Position numbers and translations under genes: made by a program. Positions 1-8,043 of a stretch of DNA of 64,000 bases are shown piece by piece. The DNA is from Brevibacillus borstelensis (lineage in GTDB: Bacteria > Bacillota > Bacilli > Brevibacillales > Brevibacillaceae), in the NCBI RefSeq assembly GCF_003710865.1, contig NZ_RHHO01000005.1, positions 1 through 64,000 on the forward strand, in the 5' to 3' direction. Under the pieces are notes generated by a model that was not told the origin of the DNA, made no database searches, and saw only the letters and a list, made by a program, of their open reading frames with translations. How positions within the stretch are numbered: position 1 is the first letter of the stretch; every line of letters starts with the position of its first letter.

Positions 1-12
1 TGCTGGGCGCAC

Positions 13-53
13 CAAAAAGAAAAGCTTGCGGCCACCCACAGCCGCAAGCTTTT
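13..53 (-). terminator. Rho-independent terminator after the 35-aa membrane protein gene
   Basis: A perfect 12-bp stem (21-32 pairs with 41-52) with an 8-nt loop is followed on the minus strand by a T-rich run. It lies just after the stop of the small minus-strand gene at 66-173. Confidence 0.75.
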
Positions 54-65
54 CGTCATTTACGT

Positions 66-173
66 TTACATCGACAAACGAACGATTTCAGTTATGACCA
101 CCATGGCAAAGACGGCAAACCCAAGGGAACTGGCTACCAGCAGCATGCGTTTAACCTTATTCATGTCTTCCAT
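66..173 (-). CDS. Small single-pass membrane protein, 35 aa
   Basis: This short reading frame begins MEDMNKVKRMLL and ends EIVRLSM. A charged N-terminus is followed by about 18 hydrophobic residues, so one membrane segment is likely. The start is supported by GGAGGG eight bases upstream, and a perfect terminator follows the stop. I do not recognise a family. The combination of ribosome site, membrane helix and dedicated terminator argues that it is a real gene expressed alone. Confidence 0.6.
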   Translation of the reverse strand: MEDMNKVKRMLLVASSLGFAVFAMVVITEIVRLSM

Positions 174-261
174 TTGCGATTCCCTCCATTTCTCTATTGC
201 CAACCATCTCTACCGTTATATACGAATGACAAATGGAAAATGTTTCAACTTCTATACAATT

Positions 262-1494
262 TTATGAACGTGCCACTTTTGTACAGCTCTTTCCGCTTTC
301 GTCCGTCTGTACGGCATGTTCCATCCGGTACATTTGCCAAGCGACTCCGATGCCGACCACCAGACAAATCGTCCACGGCAGCCATGGGGCTCCCAACTGG
401 CGGGAAGTATCATATACCCAGCCCCCGAGAAGCTGCCCGAAAGACCCGCCAATTGCGAGAGCATATCCGTTAAATCCATAGTAGGCGCCGACATGCTCCC
501 GAGGCGCCAAGCGAGGAACCACTTCCACCAGGTTAGGTACGGCGATCATGGTACCTAGCGCGTACAGAAAGGCATTGATGATTAACATCCATAGGTTATC
601 AGCAAAGGCGAGCAAAAACAACCCGGCACCCATTACCAGTGTCCCGATGCCGATCAGCGTAAAGCGCTGCGTATACCCTTCGAGCCACTTCGTCACCTTC
701 ATCTGCAGCAAAATGACGGAAAGAGAAATCGCGGACAGCACGATCCCTACATCGGCCTTTTGATGTGTCACATCCTCCACCAATTGCGGGATGGTGAGAA
801 ACAACTGCATATTCAAATAGTAATACCCCATCAGGATCATGGTGTAGCGCACGAAACGGCTATCCTTGATGACGTGGGACATACTGCTCCAGATGCTGTG
901 AGTCGTATTTTTCGCGGCGATCGGCTGCAGGAAAAACAGCACGAGCAGCCCGTTTGCGGCAAACATCCCGCCGGCAAACAGCGACAAATACGTAAAGTCA
1001 ACGGTAGCCAACGCCGTACCGACAATTTGCGACCCGACGATCCCGATATTGGTCAATACGTTTCGCAGTGAAAATACTTCTTTGCGAATCGATTCTGGCG
1101 TAAGGACTGCAAAGGCGGCAGAACCTGCAGGATCAAACAAAGAGCCTCCCAGCCCCGACAAAATCGCTGCGACAAAAAAATGCCACGTTTCCGTACAGAA
1201 CGCAAACATGGCAAAGCCGATGGCCCGTATCCACAGTCCCAGTACCATGGTTCCCTTGTAGCCGAATTTATCGGCTACGACCCCGCCCAAAAAGGCAAAG
1301 CCCTGTTGCGAAAATTGCCGTACACTCAGCACCAGTCCAGCCATGGCAACCGTCCAGCCGATGCTGCCCGTCAGATGCAGAGTCAGGTAAGGAATCAACG
1401 CATAAAAGCCCAGATTCATCATGAAAGAAGTTCCCAGCAGCAGCTTGACGGAGACCGGGGTTTCTCTCCATATCTCCCGATTCATTTCAACCAC
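262..1494 (-). CDS. MFS transporter, probable drug or metabolite exporter
   Basis: The 410-aa product is hydrophobic throughout, with about 12 membrane segments. It carries the MFS loop 2-3 motif (GGVVADKFG, near residue 65), where the Asp and basic residue mark a proton-coupled facilitator. It resembles the MdtH/YttB-like group of efflux proteins. The start is a GTG at 1492-1494 with AGGAG five bases upstream; an ATG three codons later is the alternative. It is transcribed divergently from the LysR-type gene at 1618, which is a natural candidate for its regulator. The substrate cannot be read from the sequence. Confidence 0.85.
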   Translation of the reverse strand: MVEMNREIWRETPVSVKLLLGTSFMMNLGFYALIPYLTLHLTGSIGWTVAMAGLVLSVRQFSQQGFAFLGGVVADKFGYKGTMVLGLWIRAIGFAMFAFCTETWHFFVAAILSGLGGSLFDPAGSAAFAVLTPESIRKEVFSLRNVLTNIGIVGSQIVGTALATVDFTYLSLFAGGMFAANGLLVLFFLQPIAAKNTTHSIWSSMSHVIKDSRFVRYTMILMGYYYLNMQLFLTIPQLVEDVTHQKADVGIVLSAISLSVILLQMKVTKWLEGYTQRFTLIGIGTLVMGAGLFLLAFADNLWMLIINAFLYALGTMIAVPNLVEVVPRLAPREHVGAYYGFNGYALAIGGSFGQLLGGWVYDTSRQLGAPWLPWTICLVVGIGVAWQMYRMEHAVQTDESGKSCTKVARS

Positions 1495-1617
1495 TCACTC
1501 TCCTGTTTTCCGGTCCAGCAAATAAAGATACCTTCAGCTTACAAAGCAAGGTATAATTTGAGAAACGATTCTTTTTGTATAGAGTTATCAATTCTCTAGA
1601 TAAGAGGGAAGAAGTGA

Positions 1618-2498
1618 ATGGATTTTGAACAACTGCGGGCTTTTTATACACTCGCCCAAACCAAGAACTTTACCAAGGCTGCCGAAATGCTGCATCTGGT
1701 CCAGTCCACGGTAACGATGCGCATCAAGCAATTGGAAGAAAAAGTAGGCAAACCTCTGTTTACGAGGGACAAGAGAAGCGTCGAGATTACTCAGGCGGCC
1801 TTACCTTGCTCCCCTATGCCGAACGCATTCTCAAGCTGGCAAATGAAGCGTTGAGCGAAGTAGCTTCTCTGCAGCCCTATGAAGACTACCTTTCCATCGG
1901 CAGCCTGAATGCCATCTGGACATCGACCCTGGAACCGATCTTGAAGGAGTACCACTATCGCTATCCGCAAATTGCCATCAGCACCAAAACCGGGCACTCC
2001 TCCGATGTCATCCAATATTTGCTTGATAACATGATCCAGATCGGCATTGTCTATATCCCGCCTTCCCTGCCCAATTTCGAGGTGATCCCCACATGGGAAG
2101 ACGAGATCGTTCTCGTCTGCAAGGCTGGCGACTCTGTGACGGCGGCGACTCACATAGACGCCCGGGAGCTTCGGAATTTGCCGCTCTTGTACGTCAACTG
2201 GGGCCCTCCGTTTGACGAATGGATTCGTCAGACTCTGCCTCGCAACTACGTCCCCAAATTGCATGTGGACAAAGCGGAGCTGGCGATCGATCTGGTCAAG
2301 GAAGGTCTTGGCGTCAGTCTGCTTACCCGTTCTACGGTGAAAGCCGACCTCGCTGCCGGGACGCTCAAGGAAATGGTGATTGTCGGCAGCAAGCCGCCGA
2401 AGCGCTCGGCATACATCGTGCTGCCAAAGGACAAAAAAAACAAGCCCAGCGTGGAAAAATGGCTGAGCCTGATGAAAGAATTCGGCTATTCCATTTAA
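1618..2498 (+). pseudogene. LysR-type transcriptional regulator, interrupted by a one-base frameshift
   Basis: The first 60 codons encode a typical LysR winged helix-turn-helix (start MDFEQLRAFYTLAQTKNFT). Reading then shifts frame: the expected continuation TQAG-LTLLPYAERIL appears one frame away from about 1797, and the LysR effector domain runs on to 2498. Adding one G to the GCGGCC at 1795-1800 restores a single protein of about 293 aa. In the given frame the product stops after 78 aa. GAGGGAAGAA precedes the ATG. It is divergent from the MFS gene at 262-1494. Either the gene is recently inactivated or the base was lost in sequencing. Confidence 0.85.
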
Positions 2499-2515
2499 GC
2501 AAGTCTCTCGGAAGC

Positions 2516-3181
2516 TCACTTTTGCGAGGAGGCAAACGTCGGGTAGTACGATGCTTTGCCCGCCTCTCCCCATTTTGCACGTGCAAATCGGAACAAAAAG
2601 TACCAGCCTGCCGCGAAACAAGCACCGGTCGTCACATCGCTCGGAAAATGAACTCCCAGATAGACACGACTTGCAATAATGGCGACAATCAACAGATAAA
2701 GCAGCGGCGCTGCCCATTTGGCCCAACTCCGAGGGATCATAAGCGGCAGCAGCGACGCCAGGATCGCATAATAAACCGAACTGACCATGGCATGGGCACT
2801 GGGAAAGGAATACGAATCCGGTCTGGCAATCAGATTATGTCCGACTGGACGTTCCCTCGCAAACGAATTTTTCATCCACTCATTCATACAGGCCGCCCCC
2901 AGCATGACAATCGCCACGATGACCGCTTCACGGCGGTAGCCTCTCCAGTACAGCCACAGGACGAGAAGTCCGCTAAGCGCGACGATCGCCTTGGTCCCTC
3001 CCAAACCCGTCAACACTGTCAGCACTATCGTCAGCTCATCAGAGCGCGCCTCCTTTGCCAATGCGAAACCTGCCTGGTCAAACGCTCCGAAACCATCCTG
3101 GAAATAAACGGAGACAAGAGCAGCTGCAATAAGAAAAAAGACGGCTGCGCCCCACAAATATTTTGAACTGTTCTGTTTCAT
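2516..3181 (-). CDS. PAP2-family membrane phosphatase
   Basis: The 221-aa protein has five to six membrane segments and the three PAP2 signature pieces in order: K-x6-RP (KNSFARERP), PSAH (FPSAHAM) and SR-x5-H-x3-D (SRVYLGVHFPSD). These form the vanadate-phosphatase active site that removes phosphate from lipid substrates such as undecaprenyl pyrophosphate or phosphatidic acid at the outer membrane face. The exact substrate is unknown. Its start overlaps the stop of the YaiI-family gene by four bases (ATGA), so the two are co-transcribed and translationally coupled. Confidence 0.88.
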   Translation of the reverse strand: MKQNSSKYLWGAAVFFLIAAALVSVYFQDGFGAFDQAGFALAKEARSDELTIVLTVLTGLGGTKAIVALSGLLVLWLYWRGYRREAVIVAIVMLGAACMNEWMKNSFARERPVGHNLIARPDSYSFPSAHAMVSSVYYAILASLLPLMIPRSWAKWAAPLLYLLIVAIIASRVYLGVHFPSDVTTGACFAAGWYFLFRFARAKWGEAGKASYYPTFASSQK

Positions 3182-3633
3182 CCAATCTCCCCCCCATCGT
3201 CCATCAGCGCTCTCAGCGCTTCCGCAAAACGCTCGTCATCCTGGGCGCTTCTGGCGGCTGGACCTCTTGTACGCCCGCCGCCTCTGCGATACCGGGCTTT
3301 TTCATTGCGCTCTTCCAGGTGGAAGGCAATTCGCTCTGAATGAAATATTGTTCCATGCGGTGAAACCGCCTTTGCGCGCTTTCCCAAAATCAATGCGGCA
3401 AGGCCGATATCTTGCGTGACTACGATGTCTCCTCGCTCTGCTTCATTGGCCAGTTTCATATCAACGGCTTGTGGTCCGGCATCGACTGTGACGTGATCGG
3501 CACCGGTCAATTGATGATTGAAGCTGGCAAAGGTGATGCATCGCCAGCCCCTTTCCGCACATAGCGTTCTGGCTATAGCCAAGGCTTGACGGGGACAAGC
3601 GTCGGCATCGATCAGCACCCGCTTTTCTTTCAT
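3178..3633 (-). CDS. YaiI/YqxD family protein (DUF188)
   Basis: The 151-aa product opens with the family signature IDADACPRQ, which places an Asp-x-Asp cluster near the N-terminus as in PIN-like nuclease folds, and has the conserved VVTQDIGLAALIL stretch. Members are widespread and have no established function, though the fold suggests metal-dependent nuclease activity. It is the first gene of a two-gene unit with the PAP2 phosphatase. The C-terminal 35 residues are rich in Arg, Gly and Ala and are probably disordered. Confidence 0.88.
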   Translation of the reverse strand: MKEKRVLIDADACPRQALAIARTLCAERGWRCITFASFNHQLTGADHVTVDAGPQAVDMKLANEAERGDIVVTQDIGLAALILGKRAKAVSPHGTIFHSERIAFHLEERNEKARYRRGGGRTRGPAARSAQDDERFAEALRALMDDGGEIG

Positions 3634-3709
3634 ATGCCTGCACCTCTTTTCACACTTTCCCCCCTTCTCCTTTTTTGATACGATGGACGTGAGAGGAGTG
3701 AATGTACCT

Positions 3710-4024
3710 TTGCGTTACGAATTTGTCTACGATGAACGGATGGGTATTCGTCTTCCCGCCCTTCAGCACGACTGGGAAGAGTATTCGCCAGGTGAAAGGG
3801 CAGACATCCTGATGGAGTGGGAAGAAATCCGTTCCACGATCCCAGATCGCATCATCAAGCTGGAAGCGATGATCATAGAAAAACAGACACAGTTGGATGT
3901 CGAAGAGGATTTCCCCCGCTCCTGTCAGCTGAACTCGGAAATCCACGAAATAGCGAGTATCATTAACGATCTTAATATATGGTTCCGCGTACAGCAAGAC
4001 TACGACACCAAGATTCATGGGTAA
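3710..4024 (+). CDS. Conserved hypothetical protein, about 104 aa
   Basis: A soluble, acidic, mostly helical protein with no recognised domain. Two starts are possible: ATG at 3683, or TTG at 3710 (product starting with RYEFVYDERMG). I prefer the TTG because GAGAGGAG lies ten bases upstream of it, while the ATG overlaps a -10-like GATACGAT. The C-terminal half (residues 50-95) could form a helical hairpin. A strong terminator follows at 4041, so it is probably expressed alone. Confidence 0.6.
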   Translation: MRYEFVYDERMGIRLPALQHDWEEYSPGERADILMEWEEIRSTIPDRIIKLEAMIIEKQTQLDVEEDFPRSCQLNSEIHEIASIINDLNIWFRVQQDYDTKIHG

Positions 4025-4040
4025 ATCCGGGCGGGCACAC

Positions 4041-4092
4041 AAAGAAACCGGGCTGCATCCGTACTCTATGCGACCCGGTTTCTTTTTTTTTT
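4041..4092 (+). terminator. Rho-independent terminator
   Basis: AAAGAAACCGGG pairs with CCCGGTTTCTTT across a 21-nt loop and is followed by a long T run on the plus strand. It serves the gene ending at 4024 and may also stop the convergent subtilase transcript. Confidence 0.85.
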
Positions 4093-4116
4093 GCTGTCAC
4101 GTTTTCAAAAATCCCC

Positions 4117-5106
4117 TTAGCTGCCTGCCGCCTGCACCCTGCTTTTTTTCTTGCGGGCGAGCTTTAACGCAAGCATGCCGGTGACATGCGGTGCAGCCAT
4201 CGAGGTCCCGTTCAGTGTACGGAAGCTGTCCCCCGGCCATGTCGACAAGATTTCCACGCCTGGCGCCTTCATGTTCATCCCTTTTCCCCGTGCACTGAAG
4301 TCTGCCAGATTGCCGTTTCGGTCAATCGCACCTACTCCAATCACTCCAGGGTACCTGGCCGGGTACTCCACCTCTCCTCCGTTGTTCCCGGCAGAAGCGA
4401 CCATGACAATCCCCCGCTTCGATGCTTTCTTGACCAGCCGGGCCAATGCTTCGCTGTACTGTCCCATTCCAAAACTCATATTGACAATATCCATCTCGTT
4501 TTCAATCGACCAGTTCAAGGCTCTGATAATATCGGATAATGAAGCCGTTCCATCCTCGCGAAAGGCTTTCACGTCATACAGGTCCGCTTCCGGAGAAACC
4601 CCGACGATCCCTGTATGGTTCATCTCCGCCACAATGATACCCGCTACATGGGTACCATGGCCGTTCCGCTTTCCTCCCACCAGATTGACGCCGCCCTTGA
4701 CCCGATCCTTTAATTCAAAATGGTCCCGGGCGATGCCTGTATCAATTACAGCAATCTTGACTCCATTTCCCCTGCCCTTTCTCCACATGCGTTCGGCACC
4801 GATGTACTTGACTCCCCATGGCACTTCGTCTTCACCGTGCGCCTCGTCTTCTGCGTGCACGGTGACTGTGGCATTCTCTTCAACATGGGGATTGTATTTG
4901 CGGAACTCTTCCTCAAACAGCTCGAACATATCCTGCCTGACGCAAAGACAGGACAAATCATGATAGCAGTTCCACGGCTGTTTTACTGAGAGGCGGGACA
5001 CCCTCTCCTGCAACTCGGACAAAATCTTGGGGAACGGCTGCTTTGGATGAAAAGAGATGATTTTCAACCCACTTTTTCCTCCTATCGTGACAAATGTCTG
5101 CATCAT
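4117..5106 (-). CDS. Subtilisin-like serine protease (S8), no signal peptide
   Basis: From the ATG at 5104-5106 the product is 329 aa. The catalytic triad is visible: Asp122 (VIDTGI), His150 (NGHGTHVAG) and Ser302 (NGTSMAAP), with oxyanion Asn241 (SAGNNGG). About 95 residues precede the catalytic domain and may act as a prodomain. I see no secretion signal, so the enzyme should be cytoplasmic or mother-cell located. The open frame runs upstream to 5286, but that would overlap the divergent spoVIF-like gene, so an internal start is more likely; the ribosome site is weak for every candidate. Its neighbour suggests a sporulation link, which is inference. Confidence 0.85.
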   Translation of the reverse strand: MMQTFVTIGGKSGLKIISFHPKQPFPKILSELQERVSRLSVKQPWNCYHDLSCLCVRQDMFELFEEEFRKYNPHVEENATVTVHAEDEAHGEDEVPWGVKYIGAERMWRKGRGNGVKIAVIDTGIARDHFELKDRVKGGVNLVGGKRNGHGTHVAGIIVAEMNHTGIVGVSPEADLYDVKAFREDGTASLSDIIRALNWSIENEMDIVNMSFGMGQYSEALARLVKKASKRGIVMVASAGNNGGEVEYPARYPGVIGVGAIDRNGNLADFSARGKGMNMKAPGVEILSTWPGDSFRTLNGTSMAAPHVTGMLALKLARKKKSRVQAAGS

Positions 5107-5273
5107 CTTATGTATTCGCGGAGTGGGTGGGTTGGGTATATACACAGACGAAAAAAATTGGGCGTCCATGTATCCGCTTTTGTCCATACATCTTTGTCTT
5201 GGCTGCCATATGACTGCAAATGGGGCGGTTTTGCCTTCTAGCAGACAAATGGGAAAGGGAGTGACGAAACCCG

Positions 5274-5504
5274 ATGGCCAAAACAAAAGATTTGTTGAAG
5301 AAATTGAATAAAAAAAGCAAGAAGAAACTGAGCATGAGCGACGTCAAGTCACTGGCAAAAGGGTACAAAAAGAAAGATTTCAAGGATGACAAAAAGCTGA
5401 AGAAACTGATTAAAAAAGTAAGCAAAGCGGTGGGCATCAAGCTGTCAGACAAACAGATTTCCAAAGTCCGCAAGCAGGTAAAGGAACGGTTGCCAGGTCT
5501 CTAG
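5274..5504 (+). CDS. SpoVIF-like sporulation protein
   Basis: A 76-aa, very lysine-rich protein. The middle block (FKDDKKLKKLIKKVSKAVG) followed by a short helix ending QVKERLPGL matches the layout of stage VI sporulation protein F, a spore-coat assembly factor known from Bacillus. The identification rests on pattern, not on alignment. GGGAG lies about 13 bases upstream of the ATG. A strong terminator follows at 5518. It is divergent from the subtilase gene and close to a YjcZ-type spore mini-protein, consistent with a small sporulation cluster. Confidence 0.6.
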   Translation: MAKTKDLLKKLNKKSKKKLSMSDVKSLAKGYKKKDFKDDKKLKKLIKKVSKAVGIKLSDKQISKVRKQVKERLPGL

Positions 5505-5517
5505 GAAAAAGGAATCC

Positions 5518-5548
5518 AAAAAGGAGAGCATGAGCTGCTCTCCTTTTT
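5518..5548. terminator. Bidirectional terminator
   Basis: AAAAAGGAGAGCA pairs perfectly with TGCTCTCCTTTTT across a five-base loop. The flanking A and T runs let it serve both the spoVIF-like gene and the convergent YjcZ-type gene. Confidence 0.85.
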
Positions 5549-5580
5549 GGTTCTGACCCGAACCGAATGTTCCCTGTCCG

Positions 5581-5673
5581 TTAGTCGTCGCACGAACAAC
5601 CGACAATAGCCAGCAACACGAAGAGGACAAGAACCAAAGAGAAATCGTCAAAGTTGCCTTTGAACAGACTCAA
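5581..5673 (-). CDS. YjcZ-family sporulation mini-protein, 30 aa
   Basis: The product begins MSLFKGNFDDF, followed by a hydrophobic helix (LVLVLFVLLAIVGC) and ends CSCDD. This matches the YjcZ family of tiny sporulation proteins, in which a hydrophobic segment ends in IVG. The start is probably the TTG at 5671-5673, with AAAGGAGG nine bases upstream; a GTG at 5680-5682 would add three residues but leaves no spacing to the ribosome site. A second, clearly related copy lies at 40468-40572. Confidence 0.75.
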   Translation of the reverse strand: MSLFKGNFDDFSLVLVLFVLLAIVGCSCDD

Positions 5674-5721
5674 TCCATTCACCCTCCTTTGTCGACAAAC
5701 TACTCATATGGTATGTACATA

Positions 5722-5757
5722 ACAAAAAACGTGATTGGACTATTGCCCAATCACGTT
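5722..5757 (-). terminator. Terminator of the YczE-like gene
   Basis: AACGTGATTGG (5728-5738) pairs with CCAATCACGTT (5747-5757). On the minus strand the stem is followed by TTTTTTG. Confidence 0.8.
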
Positions 5758-5805
5758 ACCCGCATATCCCTCATCTTTTGACAGTTGTGCGTATTCTCTC
5801 TTGGT

Positions 5806-6462
5806 CTAGCTTGCCTTGCGGTGCAGCGGCTCTGCCATACCATATGGCTTTTGCATCACCTGCTGCCAGAACGGAATCGTCCGTTGAATCAGCGGTCCCG
5901 TCAGTACAGCCACGAGAACGGTCCCTACCGATACCGGTCCACCGAGAGCAGCTCCCGCCAGCAGAACGCTCACTTCGATAATCAACCGGACTCTTTGGAT
6001 ACTCCATCCCATCCGTTCATTCATCGCCAGCATGAAGCTGTCCCGTGGTCCTGCTCCCAGCCGCGGCGAAAGGTACATCCCGATCCCTACGGCTGACACC
6101 AGGAGTCCGGTCAGCAGCATCAAGACACGCTGGACGATTCCTTCGACCTCAGGGATGATGTTCATCCACAGGAACATATCCAAAAAGAGTCCGAAGCAGA
6201 TCATATTTAAAAACATGCCAAACGTCGGTTTGATTTTCGCCAATACAAACGACAGGAAAATAACAATGACACCGACGATTTGCGACCAGAGTCCGATGGT
6301 CAACCCAAATGTTTTTTGCAAACCGATGTGAAACACATCCCAGGGGGATACCCCCAGATTGGCTTTGATCATCAGTACGCATCCAAAAGCACCAATAAAC
6401 AATCCAAGCACAAACATGGCGTAACGAACCACGATGGGGCCGCCCATCCGTATACCGGACAC
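5806..6462 (-). CDS. YczE/YitT-like integral membrane protein
   Basis: A 218-aa protein with five or six membrane segments and the family landmarks NLGVSPWDVFHIG near residue 35 and LGAGPRDSFM near residue 135. Proteins of this group (B. subtilis YczE, YyaS) are membrane proteins of unknown biochemical role; YczE itself is linked to surfactin production. The probable start is the GTG at 6460-6462. It follows the 77-aa gene and rnz on the same strand, 62 bases apart, so it is likely the last gene of that unit, and a good terminator follows. Confidence 0.8.
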   Translation of the reverse strand: MSGIRMGGPIVVRYAMFVLGLFIGAFGCVLMIKANLGVSPWDVFHIGLQKTFGLTIGLWSQIVGVIVIFLSFVLAKIKPTFGMFLNMICFGLFLDMFLWMNIIPEVEGIVQRVLMLLTGLLVSAVGIGMYLSPRLGAGPRDSFMLAMNERMGWSIQRVRLIIEVSVLLAGAALGGPVSVGTVLVAVLTGPLIQRTIPFWQQVMQKPYGMAEPLHRKAS

Positions 6463-6524
6463 CTCAGCTCACCTTTCCTCTCCCGATATCTGCTTTCTTC
6501 GCGGGTCAGAAAATCCGTGATTCG

Positions 6525-6758
6525 CTATCCGCCATCCTGCCACCCGGCAATGACTTCGTGAAAGACGCCGTCCTTTCGAAAATAAGCTTCAGCTTTTGGC
6601 CGGTCCAAATACATGCCGGCCTCTTCCAGCCTCTCGCCTGACAAGATAACCTGGCGCTGCTTGTTCTGATCGTCCCGGTACTCGACTACCAGCGACAGCT
6701 CCTGCTCTAGACAGTATTCCTTCAGCTCCTGTGCAGAAGCAAAGGTTACCCGTTTCAT
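6525..6758 (-). CDS. Hypothetical protein, 77 aa
   Basis: A small, charged, soluble protein (start MKRVTFASAQELKEYC) with no recognised domain. AGAAGGG lies a few bases before the ATG. It sits 24 bases downstream of rnz, so it is likely co-transcribed with it. The alternating strand and helix pattern (LVVEYRDD, QRQVILSG, FHEVIAGW) suggests a compact fold. No function can be assigned. Confidence 0.65.
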   Translation of the reverse strand: MKRVTFASAQELKEYCLEQELSLVVEYRDDQNKQRQVILSGERLEEAGMYLDRPKAEAYFRKDGVFHEVIAGWQDGG

Positions 6759-6782
6759 GGTTTCCCTTCTTTCTTGCGATGA

Positions 6783-7760
6783 TCATTCATTATAGCAGGG
6801 TTTCTCCATTTCTCCCACTGTGTTTCTCTCCCGTTTTACGGAGAATGAGGCAAAATCGCTGGCAAGGGCCGTCTCGGGAAAGATCTCCTGGGCTTCTCTG
6901 AGCAGATCCTCCATCGTCAGATCGCCATCCTCATTTTCATACCGAGGACTGAAATGGGTCAGACACAGGCTCTTTACGCCAGCCTCCTTGGCAAGCTGAG
7001 CCACCTCACGGGCAGTCGAGTGACCGCTCCTCACCGCCAATTCCTTGTCCGCAAACGCATAGGTTGCTTCGTGTACGAGCAGGTCGGCATTCCTGGCCAG
7101 CTCCTTGACCGCTTCGCAGGGCTCCGTATCTCCACTGAACACAACTGCCCTGCCCTTTTGGGAAGGTCCGACAAAATCTTTTCCGTCGACGACTCGTCCA
7201 TCCGGAAGCATGACCTGTTCTCCCCGTTTCAGAGCAGCGTACAGCGGCCCGGCCGGAATACCGGCTGCTTTCGCCCGCTCTACCAAAAAGGGACCCGGCT
7301 TTTCCTTTTCGTGAACAGCATAGGCATAGGCTGGCACCCGGTGCTGAACCTTCCTGCAGGCGACGGTAAAGTCCCCGTCCTCAAAAATCGTTCCCTCTTC
7401 GATGATCTTGATATGGAGCTGATAATGCAGATGCACGGGGCTAACATCCATCACGGCCTTGACATATCGCTCCACTCCTGGAGGACCGTACAGCTCTACC
7501 GACGCAGCACTGTCATTTCGCAACGAACGGCTGGCGAGCAGACCGATCAGCCCGTATAAATGGTCCCCGTGAAGGTGGGTAATAAAGATTTTCTCAAGCT
7601 GACTGAGCTTTAGCCGCGAGCGAAGGATTTGGTGCTGTGTTCCTTCCCCGCAGTCAAACAGCCACCATTTTGCGCTCTGGTCAAAACTGAGGGCGATTCC
7701 GCTTACATTTCTTCTGGTGGAAGGGGCACCCGAACCTGTACCTAAAAACGTTACTTGCAT
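6783..7760 (-). CDS. rnz: Ribonuclease Z
   Basis: The 325-aa protein is a metallo-beta-lactamase-fold endonuclease that trims tRNA 3' ends. The zinc motif HLHGDH is at residues 62-67, preceded by the N-terminal FLGTGSGAPS typical of the family. Further metal ligands are visible in SGDT, LVHEATY, SGHST and LTHFSPRY, in the expected order. The length is slightly above the usual 307 aa because of a short C-terminal tail. It is the first gene of a probable three-gene unit with the 77-aa protein and the YczE-like protein. Confidence 0.95.
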   Translation of the reverse strand: MQVTFLGTGSGAPSTRRNVSGIALSFDQSAKWWLFDCGEGTQHQILRSRLKLSQLEKIFITHLHGDHLYGLIGLLASRSLRNDSAASVELYGPPGVERYVKAVMDVSPVHLHYQLHIKIIEEGTIFEDGDFTVACRKVQHRVPAYAYAVHEKEKPGPFLVERAKAAGIPAGPLYAALKRGEQVMLPDGRVVDGKDFVGPSQKGRAVVFSGDTEPCEAVKELARNADLLVHEATYAFADKELAVRSGHSTAREVAQLAKEAGVKSLCLTHFSPRYENEDGDLTMEDLLREAQEIFPETALASDFASFSVKRERNTVGEMEKPCYNE

Positions 7761-7844
7761 GTCTGTTCACGTTCTCCTTTATTCTCTTTTCTTTCGGTGC
7801 CTGTCCGCCTATTGGGCATTCACCCTTTTTTCTCTGGGCGCATA

Positions 7845-8000
7845 CGTTATTAAAAACTTGGCATCGCCAGGTTTATTGGCGGAGCTTCGCTGCGAAGCAC
7901 AGGTTTTATCCATGCCGACGGTGCAACAGAGCTCTGTAGCCCAGCCGGCGACTTTACCCGATAGGTACCGTTGGCGTTGGTTCCTATCGAACCGTTGAAA
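7845..8000 (+). promoter_or_regulatory. Structured leader upstream of the ABC operon, class unknown
   Basis: The stretch between divergent rnz and the ABC operon holds several hairpins in one orientation: a closing helix TTGGCAT/ATGCCGA enclosing CGCCA/TGGCG and GCTTCG/CGAAGC, then an arm CGATAGG/CCTATCG near 7960-7991. It ends about 45 bases before the first ABC gene. The nested layout with a multi-helix junction is riboswitch-like. I compared it by eye with TPP, SAM, guanidine, glycine, c-di-GMP, fluoride and purine classes and found no match. Confidence 0.4.
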
Positions 8001-8043
8001 ATTTGTCAATCGTTCAGGTAACCACCTGACAGGAGGGTTGAGG

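Noticed and set aside
5107..5286. N-terminal extension of the subtilase
   Set aside because: It would overlap the divergent spoVIF-like gene and shows no signal peptide or ribosome site.
7761..8043. TPP, SAM, guanidine, c-di-GMP or fluoride riboswitch
   Set aside because: None of the conserved core sequences of these classes could be found on either strand, so only an unassigned structured leader is reported.
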